From contig OMIN01000082.1 of NCBI GenBank assembly GCA_900299145.1, positions 1 through 50,190 of the forward strand: a stretch of DNA of 50,190 bases, read 5' to 3'. Every line of letters begins with the position of its first letter. Within the stretch, counting starts at the first letter, position 1. A model generated the notes under the pieces. It was not told the DNA's origin. It ran no database searches and worked only from the letters and a program-made list of their open reading frames with translations. Positions 44,289-50,190 of this stretch are shown piece by piece. Source of the DNA: Betaproteobacteria bacterium (GTDB lineage Bacteria; Pseudomonadota; Gammaproteobacteria; Burkholderiales; SG8-41). Both the position numbers and the translations under genes were made by a program.

Positions 44289-45266
44289 TTGAAAAAAAAT
44301 ATTATAAAACAAATACTTACAGTAGCGCCGGCCGCAATCCTTTGCACCGGCGCAGCGGCGCAAGATTATCCCAGCCGCACTCTGCGCATGGTGGTGCCGT
44401 TCGCCCCTGGCGGCGCCTCTGATCTGGTCGCGCGCATTTTGCAGCCGCGCTTTACGGAACTGTTGAAGCAGCAGGTCGTGGTCGACAACCGTTCGGGCGC
44501 CGCCGGTAATATCGGCGTGGAAGTCGCGGCCAAGGCCAACCCCGACGGCTACACGATATTGCTCGGCAATGTCGGCACCATGGCAATCAACGCCAATATC
44601 TTCACCAAATTTCCCGTGAAGCCGCTGGCGGACCTGATGCCGGTCACTCAAGTGGTTGATGTCGCTGGCAGTCTGGTGGTACACCCCGCCCTGCCGGCAA
44701 AATCCGTCAAGGAACTCATTGCCCACATGAAGGCGAATCCGGGCAAACTGAATTACGGCTCGCCCGCGCCCAGCAGTGCCAACACGCTGGAAATGCACAT
44801 GTTCATGCTGGCCACTGGCACACAGGCGCAGCAGGTCAATTACAAGGGCGGCGCCGGCCCCGCAATGATTGGCCTTCTTGGCAACGAAGTGCAGGTCATG
44901 TTCACCACCTTTTCATCTTCAGTGTCGCACGTGAAAACCGGCCGCGCGCGCATGCTGGCCGCCATCGCCGCAGAGCGTGTCCCGGCGCTACCCGACGTGC
45001 CCACCATGCGTGAGCAGGGCCTCAACATGGCGGTGGGTTCGTGGCAAGGCATTTATGTGCCCAAGGGCGCGCCGGTCGCCGTGGTGAAAAAACTCTTCGA
45101 CGTGTCGCACGAAACCATGCGCCACCCGGAAGTCGTGAAGCGCATGGCCGATAGCGGCGTCACCATTGTTACCAGCAAATCGCCGGAAGACTTCGGCGTT
45201 TTCTGGAAGAGCGAACACGAGCGCTTCGGCAAGGTTGTGCGCGACGCAAAAGTTCCCACGGAGTAA
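44289..45266 (+). CDS. Bug-family (TctC) substrate-binding protein, start within motif copy 14
   Basis: The protein has 325 residues. DYPSRTLRMVVPFAPGGASD, VVDNRSGAAGNIGVE, NPDGYTILLGNVG, VNYKGGAGPAMIGLLG and ALPDVPTMREQG are typical. The start is TTG at 44289 with GAGGAG 7 bases before it. Codons 2-11 (KKNIIKQILT) are read from motif copy 14 in reverse, and they give the lysine-rich start of the signal peptide. It is followed by mobA after 9 bases. Confidence 0.9.
   Translation: MKKNIIKQILTVAPAAILCTGAAAQDYPSRTLRMVVPFAPGGASDLVARILQPRFTELLKQQVVVDNRSGAAGNIGVEVAAKANPDGYTILLGNVGTMAINANIFTKFPVKPLADLMPVTQVVDVAGSLVVHPALPAKSVKELIAHMKANPGKLNYGSPAPSSANTLEMHMFMLATGTQAQQVNYKGGAGPAMIGLLGNEVQVMFTTFSSSVSHVKTGRARMLAAIAAERVPALPDVPTMREQGLNMAVGSWQGIYVPKGAPVAVVKKLFDVSHETMRHPEVVKRMADSGVTIVTSKSPEDFGVFWKSEHERFGKVVRDAKVPTE
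44292..44320 (-). repeat. Dispersed AT-rich border motif, copy 14 (inside coding sequence)
   Basis: The core at 44302-44320 reads GTAAGTATTTGTTTTATAA on the minus strand. It lies inside the 5' end of the Bug gene and codes for part of the signal peptide. Confidence 0.88.
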
Positions 45267-45275
45267 TTCGCACTC

Positions 45276-45881
45276 ATGCCGGCCGCCCTGCCCCGCCCCA
45301 GCATCACCGGCGTCATACTCGCCGGCGGCCAGGGGCGGCGCATGGGCCATGTCGACAAGGGCTTGCAACGGCTTGACGGCAAACCCATGGTGCAATGGGT
45401 ACTTGAGCGATTCGCGCCGCAGGTAGATGAGGTAATCATCAACGCCAATCAGAATGTCGCACAATATCAGACGCTGGGCCACAAAGTCGTGCCTGACGCC
45501 ATCGGCGGTTTTGCCGGACCGCTCGCCGGGTTACATCGCGGCCTGAGTGCCGCCACGCATGAACTCGTTGCCACCGTGCCGTGTGATTCGCCGTTCCTGC
45601 CGCTGGATTTGATCGCGCGTTTGTACGGTGCGCTAAGTACAAATCAAGCCGAACTCGCTGTCGCCCGAACCGGCGATCAGCCGCATCCGGTGTTTTGCCT
45701 CACGCACAAATCGGTGCTGCCGGGGCTCACCACTTTTCTCGAAAGCGGCGGGCGCAAGATCGATACGTGGTACGCGGCGCTCAAAGTGGTGGAAGTGCGG
45801 TTTGATGATGAAGCTGCGGCATTCAGCAACATCAACACGCCGGATGAATTGCGGCAAATGCAGCGGAGCCCCGCGCAGTAG
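45276..45881 (+). CDS. mobA: Molybdenum cofactor guanylyltransferase
   Basis: The 201-residue enzyme joins GMP to molybdopterin to make the bis-MGD cofactor. N-terminal GVILAGGQGRRMGHVDKGL is the nucleotide loop; VATVPCDSPFLPLDLI and FSNINTPDEL are typical. It is 9 bases behind the Bug gene and in its direction. No molybdoenzyme gene is visible in the window. Confidence 0.93.
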   Translation: MPAALPRPSITGVILAGGQGRRMGHVDKGLQRLDGKPMVQWVLERFAPQVDEVIINANQNVAQYQTLGHKVVPDAIGGFAGPLAGLHRGLSAATHELVATVPCDSPFLPLDLIARLYGALSTNQAELAVARTGDQPHPVFCLTHKSVLPGLTTFLESGGRKIDTWYAALKVVEVRFDDEAAAFSNINTPDELRQMQRSPAQ

Positions 45882-45983
45882 TTCCAGTCGTTCGTCTGGA
45901 TTCCCGCTGTTCCTGCGCTACCGCCTTAGAGGCTTTTGCAGCTTTTTCTCTCGCTCCAGCAAGGCCCGTTTCCGAGCCACCCC

Positions 45984-47015
45984 CTAGCGGTATCCGGCCA
46001 GTTCACCGTCAGCCCGCACCACGCGATGACAGGGGATCGCGACCGCCAGCGTGTTCGCGGCGCAGGCGCTGGCCACCGCCCGCACGGCCTTGGGCGAACC
46101 CATGCGCGCCGCGATTTCACGGTAGCTGGCGGTTTCGCCGCGCGGGATTTTTTGCAGCACCTGCCACACGCGCTGCTGAAACGCAGTGCCGCGCACGTCC
46201 AACGGCAGGTTCACGCTGCGCGCGGGTGTATCCACCAGCCGCACGGCCCGCGCCACCCATAGCCCGAACTGCCGATCGCCAGCGGCAAGCCGCGCCTTCG
46301 GGAACACGTCATGCAATTCCTGCGTGAGCGCGGCAGCCTCATCACCCAGCCACAGCGCGCAGACGCCCCTTACGCTTGCCGCCACGAGGACAGTCCCCAA
46401 TGAACACGGGGCAGTGGCGTAGCGGATAGCGGTGTCCGCACCGCCCGCGCGATAGCTCTTGGGTGTCATGCCGAGCAAGGCATCGGCCTTTTCATAGAAG
46501 CGGCTGCCGGCGTTGTATCCCGCGCCGTATATCGCTTCGGTGATCTTCCCGCCATGACGCAATTCATTACGCAGTCGTTTTGCGCGATGTGCCACAGCAT
46601 ACGCTTTGGGTGTAACGCCGGTCGCGGCCTTGAACAAGCGATGAAAATGGTAAATGCTCATCTGCGCCAGCCGTGCCAGTGTGTCAAGGCTGGGTGCGTC
46701 CTGTGCCTGCTCAATGTGACGGCAAATCTTCGCAATCGTGGCGGCATGGGCTTCCTGCAATGGCGGATCCTTTGGCTTGCAACGCTTGCACGCGCGAAAG
46801 CCTGCGCGCTCGGCTTCCGCGCAACTTGCATGAAAACTTACGTGGTCTGGCCTCGCCAACCGCGCCGCGCACGAAGGTCGGCAATATACGCCGGTGGTCT
46901 TGACCGCGTAGTAGAACTTGCCGTCCGCCGTGGGATCGCGTAAAGCTACGGCTTGCCAGCGCGGATCATGCAGAATTTTTGCCGCCGGTCGCGCAGTGTT
47001 CGCTGAAGATTTCAT
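45984..47015 (-). CDS. ada: Ada methyltransferase/regulator, C-terminus cut by a nonsense codon
   Basis: The protein has 343 residues. An N-terminal zinc/methyl-acceptor domain (VYCRPSC, FRACKRCKP), an AraC-type helix-turn-helix (about 90-190) and a C-terminal methyltransferase with AIPCHRVV repair alkylated DNA and activate transcription. It ends at ELAGYR, just before the position where the family reads WGVxRKxxLL. The next codon is TAG where a tryptophan TGG is expected; after it the frame continues GVARKRALLEREKKL for about 21 codons. A single G to A change explains this. Activity may be reduced or lost. Confidence 0.9.
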   Translation of the reverse strand: MKSSANTARPAAKILHDPRWQAVALRDPTADGKFYYAVKTTGVYCRPSCAARLARPDHVSFHASCAEAERAGFRACKRCKPKDPPLQEAHAATIAKICRHIEQAQDAPSLDTLARLAQMSIYHFHRLFKAATGVTPKAYAVAHRAKRLRNELRHGGKITEAIYGAGYNAGSRFYEKADALLGMTPKSYRAGGADTAIRYATAPCSLGTVLVAASVRGVCALWLGDEAAALTQELHDVFPKARLAAGDRQFGLWVARAVRLVDTPARSVNLPLDVRGTAFQQRVWQVLQKIPRGETASYREIAARMGSPKAVRAVASACAANTLAVAIPCHRVVRADGELAGYR

Positions 47016-47186
47016 GGCCCGCCATAGTCACGGTTTCGATGGCTGGACTGTAGCGCTATCCATAGACGCAAACACTCCGCTCCTTGCTTTTGAATTGCCA
47101 ATGGCAAGGCGCAGCTCTTTTGCGCCATTTGCAGCCCGCACCATGCCTGTCCGGCGCAACAGGATTTCGCCCTGCCAGAAACTACA

Positions 47187-47216
47187 ATAACTATCTGTTT
47201 TTATAGATATTTTATC
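47187..47216 (+). repeat. Dispersed AT-rich border motif, copy 15
   Basis: The core at 47187-47205 reads ATAACTATCTGTTTTTATA, with tail to the relA stop codon at 47216-47218. It points opposite to both neighbouring minus-strand genes. Confidence 0.88.
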
Positions 47217-49483
47217 TAGCGCCGCGCCGCCCGCATCACACCTTTCACCTCGCGCACCATCGCCAGCACGCGCTGCAACTGATCCAGCGTGGCAATTTCC
47301 AGCGTGAAGCGCATGCGCGCGAGCATGTCGCGCGTGATGGTGTGGGTGGCCGTGACGTTGGCCCGCTCGCGCGTGAACACCTCGCTGATGTCGCGCAGCA
47401 GGCCGGTGCGGTCGAGCGCTTCGATGTCTACTTCCACCGGGAACGTTGCACCGGTCGCGGCGCCCCACTCCGCGGCCACGATGCGCGCGGCATCAAGCCG
47501 TTTAACGTTGGCGCAGTTCGCGCGATGCACGGTCACGCCGCGGCCGCGCGACACAAAGCCGATGATGGGTTCGGGTGGCGCGGGTTTGCAGCATTTGGCG
47601 GGCACGGTGAGCAGTTTGTCGACGCCCACCACCAGCACGCCGCCCTGATTATTCGTACGTGGCTTGCGTGACACCGGCATCGCCGGCACGGCTTGCGACG
47701 GGGGCTCGGCGGGCAGCGGCTTTATGGCGTCTTGCAGTCGCTTCGGCCCCACGTCGCCGCGCCCGATGTCGGCAAGAAAATCGTTGAGCTTTTCGTAGCC
47801 CTGCTCTTCGGCGAGCTTGTCCAGATTGAGCGCCGTCAAGCCGTTGCGCTGCAACTCCTTTTCGAGTACGGCGCGGCCCTGTGCCACGTCGGCGTCGAAG
47901 TTCAGACGGTTGAACCACTGCCGCACCCGCGCACGCGCGCTGGGGCTCTTGATGTAGCCCAACTGCGGGTTGAGCCAGTCGCGGCTGGGGCCGGCTTTGT
48001 CGTGCGCGGCGGCGGCAATCACTTCCACTTGCTGGCCGTTGCGCAGCACCGTATTGAGCGGCACCATCACGCCATCCACTTTCGCGCCGCGGCAGCGGTG
48101 CCCCAGCTCACTGTGCACGTGATACGCAAAATCCACCGGCGTGGCGCCCTGCGGCAGATCGACCACCTTGCCCTGCGGCGTGAAAACGTAAATGGTGTCG
48201 TCGAAGAGGCCCGTGCGAAACTGCGCGGCCAGCTCGCCGGTGTCCTTTACTTCGTCTTTCCAATCCAGCACCTGCCGCAGCCAGGCAATTTTTTCGCCGT
48301 ATTCCCTGTCGTCGTTGCGATGGCCTTTTTGGCGCCCGCCGCCTTCCTTGTACTGCCAGTGCGCCGCCACGCCCAGTTCGGAATTCTGGTGCATCTCGTG
48401 CGTGCGGATCTGCACCTCGACCGATTTACCTTCCGGCCCGATCACCGCCGTGTGCAGTGAACGGTAATTATTGGTTTTGGGCTTGGCGATGTAATCGTCA
48501 AACTCCTTCGGGATCGGCGACCACAAGTTATGCACGAGGCCCAGCACCGCATAGCAATCCTTCACGTCATCGACCAGCACGCGCACCGCGCGCACGTCGT
48601 AGAGCGCCTCGAAATCCATGCCCTTGCGCTGCATTTTGTTGTGTATGCTGGTGATGTGCTTGGGACGGCCCATCACATCGCCCTTGATGCCGGCGCGCGC
48701 GAGCTCATCCTTGAGCAGCGTCATCACATGTTCAATATAACTTTCGCGGTTGGCGCGCTTGTCGTCGAGCAGACGCGCGATTTCCTTGTACGCCGCCGGC
48801 TCAAGGATGCGAAACGCGAGGTCTTCCATTTCCCACTTCAGCTGCCACACGCCAAGGCGGTTCGCCAGCGGCGCGAAAATATCGCGCGTAAGCCGGGCGG
48901 TTTGGCGGCGCGCGGCTTCATCGCTGCTCTTGACGGCGTGGCGCAAATCCTGCGTGTGATCGGCCAGTTTAATCAGCACCACGCGCACGTCCTGCACCAT
49001 GGCCAGCAGCATTTTGCGCAGGGCTTCAAGCTGCGCGGGCTGGTCTTCCGGCCTGGCGCCGCCGCTATGCGTACCATGCGTACCGTGTGTACCCAGCGCC
49101 CCCATCGCGCTCATGCGCAACACGCCCTCCGCCAGGTCTGTAATTGCCACGCCGAACTTGTCGCGCACGCGGCGCGCGGCGCCTTCAGCCAGTGTCAGCG
49201 CCGGCCACAGTAAAGCGGCGGCGGCGGCTTCGTGCCCCAGCCGCAGCTCATCCACCAGCGACACCGCGCCCAGCACATGCGGCATGATCGCCTCGCCCTG
49301 CGGCAACTGACGGCCTTCGTAGAGCGGCGTGACATACGCCAGGGCGGCACGTAACTTGTCCGCCGCCGCTGCCGATTCGCGCGCGGCAACTTTGTCGATG
49401 GTGGCGTCAGCAGCCGCGTCGATCCGCGCCGGCGGCGCATCGTTGCCTGAGGTCACCAGTTTGAGATGTGAGGCGTTAGCCAT
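47216..49483 (-). CDS. relA: RelA-type (p)ppGpp synthetase
   Basis: This 755-residue protein makes the starvation alarmone from GTP and ATP. The N-terminal HD hydrolase domain is degenerate, with no HD pair (VVLIKLADHTQDLR). The synthetase has EFDDYIAKPKTNNYRSLHTAV with the ExDD motif of monofunctional RelA, and TGS (DDTIYVFTPQGKVVDLPQGATPVDFAY), zinc-finger-like CC and ACT domains follow. The start ATG is at 49483. A GTHGTHGTHSGG insert near residue 148 is a tandem nine-base repeat. The stop abuts motif copy 15. Confidence 0.95.
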   Translation of the reverse strand: MANASHLKLVTSGNDAPPARIDAAADATIDKVAARESAAAADKLRAALAYVTPLYEGRQLPQGEAIMPHVLGAVSLVDELRLGHEAAAAALLWPALTLAEGAARRVRDKFGVAITDLAEGVLRMSAMGALGTHGTHGTHSGGARPEDQPAQLEALRKMLLAMVQDVRVVLIKLADHTQDLRHAVKSSDEAARRQTARLTRDIFAPLANRLGVWQLKWEMEDLAFRILEPAAYKEIARLLDDKRANRESYIEHVMTLLKDELARAGIKGDVMGRPKHITSIHNKMQRKGMDFEALYDVRAVRVLVDDVKDCYAVLGLVHNLWSPIPKEFDDYIAKPKTNNYRSLHTAVIGPEGKSVEVQIRTHEMHQNSELGVAAHWQYKEGGGRQKGHRNDDREYGEKIAWLRQVLDWKDEVKDTGELAAQFRTGLFDDTIYVFTPQGKVVDLPQGATPVDFAYHVHSELGHRCRGAKVDGVMVPLNTVLRNGQQVEVIAAAAHDKAGPSRDWLNPQLGYIKSPSARARVRQWFNRLNFDADVAQGRAVLEKELQRNGLTALNLDKLAEEQGYEKLNDFLADIGRGDVGPKRLQDAIKPLPAEPPSQAVPAMPVSRKPRTNNQGGVLVVGVDKLLTVPAKCCKPAPPEPIIGFVSRGRGVTVHRANCANVKRLDAARIVAAEWGAATGATFPVEVDIEALDRTGLLRDISEVFTRERANVTATHTITRDMLARMRFTLEIATLDQLQRVLAMVREVKGVMRAARR

Positions 49484-49582
49484 GATCCATGATGCAAATT
49501 TAAACCGTACAGTATCCACGACCCATCAAGCAACGCGCATGCCTAGCCGCGCTGGGCCGGGCGTTGCTCAGGGCCTAAACTC

Positions 49583-49613
49583 ATAACTATTTGATTTTAT
49601 TGATAATTTTAAA
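49583..49613 (+). repeat. Dispersed AT-rich border motif, copy 16
   Basis: The core at 49583-49601 reads ATAACTATTTGATTTTATT. It lies in the gap between relA and the monooxygenase gene, pointing opposite to both. Confidence 0.9.
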
Positions 49614-49620
49614 TCGGCCG

Positions 49621-50190
49621 CTACACCACCACCGTTGTCACGTCATAACTAAACAGCCAGCCGTAGCGCGCGCGCACCTTTTCGGGCGTCCACTCGCGGT
49701 TCACGTACGCCTCGGCTTCTTCGGCGTTACCGAGCGTGCGGCTCTGAAACCGTTTGCCGTTTTCAGCCGAGCCCGCGACCACTTTCGTCGTGCGTTCTAT
49801 GCGCGCCCGCTCGTAACGCTGCCAGCCCTGCACCACGTCGCCGCCGGCGGCTTCCAGCGCGCGGCCGATGATGTAACCGTCCTCCAGTGACATCACCGCG
49901 CCCTGCGCCAGCATCGGCAACATCGAATGGCAGGCGTCGCCCAGCAGCGTCACGCGCCCCACACACCAGTGCGCCAACGGCTCGCGCGCGAACAGCGCCC
50001 ACTTGTACGGCGTGGCGAAGTGATCGATCATGGCATGGATGTCGTCGTTCCAGCCCTTGAAGCAGGCGTGGCATTCGGCGTGCGTGCCCTTGGCGCTCCA
50101 CGATTCCACCTGCCAGCCGTCGATTTCGACTATGCCGTTGAAGTTCATGTATTCGCCGCGATGCACCGGGTAATGCACCACATGCCCACC
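49621..50190 (-). CDS. FAD-dependent monooxygenase, partial (C-terminal part)
   Basis: The gene runs off the window edge at its 5' side. The visible C-terminal 190 residues contain WCVGRVTLLGDACHSMLPMLAQGAVMSLEDG, the second FAD-binding GD motif of salicylate-hydroxylase-type flavin monooxygenases (usually GDAAHPMLP), and the frame continues upstream through GGHVVHYPVHRGE. It would hydroxylate an aromatic or similar compound with NAD(P)H and oxygen. Confidence 0.88.
   Translation of the reverse strand, partial: GGHVVHYPVHRGEYMNFNGIVEIDGWQVESWSAKGTHAECHACFKGWNDDIHAMIDHFATPYKWALFAREPLAHWCVGRVTLLGDACHSMLPMLAQGAVMSLEDGYIIGRALEAAGGDVVQGWQRYERARIERTTKVVAGSAENGKRFQSRTLGNAEEAEAYVNREWTPEKVRARYGWLFSYDVTTVVV

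Noticed and set aside
45984-45986. Recoding of TAG as an amino acid to complete Ada
   Set aside because: TAG is the ordinary stop of other genes here, such as relA and the PRISE-like reductase.

Overview
The window looks like a betaproteobacterium of the Burkholderiales/Alcaligenaceae type. It is GC-rich, carries ten substrate-binding proteins of the tripartite tricarboxylate transporter (Bug/TctC) family in 50 kb, has a RelA of the ExDD type, a core-MetE (MesD-like) methyltransferase and many small catabolic operons. This placement is inference from gene content. Bases 1-64 are not genomic: they are an Illumina Nextera P7/i7 adapter, so position 65 is the real end of a contig, probably from a short-read or metagenome assembly. 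|| Layout: 0.1-5.0 kb holds a TRAP permease pair (DctQ, DctM) translationally coupled to a metal amidohydrolase and a small secreted repeat protein, then a frameshifted Bug gene. 5.0-12.7 kb holds catabolic-type genes (PRISE-like reductase, two-domain carboxymuconolactone decarboxylase, cupin, Bug protein, TakP/FcbT1-type TRAP binding protein, MesD-like methyltransferase) and an SDR and an alpha/beta-hydrolase that both lack a key catalytic residue. 12.7-25.2 kb has a dihydroxyphthalate-decarboxylase-like protein, CoaE, an acyl-CoA dehydrogenase, an ACMSD-like amidohydrolase, a periplasmic LigE-type DNA ligase, a GMC oxidoreductase, an SDR and five Bug/TctC proteins. 25.3-29.7 kb has a queuosine-precursor transporter, tRNA-Pro(TGG), an MFS carrier, a GcvA-like LysR regulator and two small unknown proteins. 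29.8-36.7 kb has two tandem Bug proteins, a VOC protein, a small beta-rich protein, a CobW-type GTPase, an LVIVD-repeat protein and a 3-hydroxyisobutyrate-dehydrogenase-like enzyme. 37-40 kb is a FIST sensor coupled to a PAS-GGDEF-EAL protein. 40.1-50.2 kb has glycerol kinase, two Gfo/Idh/MocA paralogues, a Bug protein, MobA, an Ada protein cut short by a nonsense codon, RelA and a partial FAD monooxygenase. || The genes suggest a heterotroph scavenging organic acids and aromatic or other carbonyl compounds: many orphan periplasmic binding proteins sit next to oxidoreductases, amidohydrolases and decarboxylase-like proteins, and no TctA/TctB membrane partners occur in the window. || The most striking unexplained feature is a dispersed AT-rich 19-base asymmetric motif with an AT-rich tail (core RTAASYATYTGWTTTWATT). 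It occurs 16 times (plus one weak copy), about every 3 kb, essentially only at gene borders. It is found in co-directional, divergent and convergent gaps and in both orientations relative to the genes, and it overlaps start or stop codons or even supplies a signal-peptide N-terminus. It divides the window into small one- to several-gene modules. I do not recognise it as a described repeat family.
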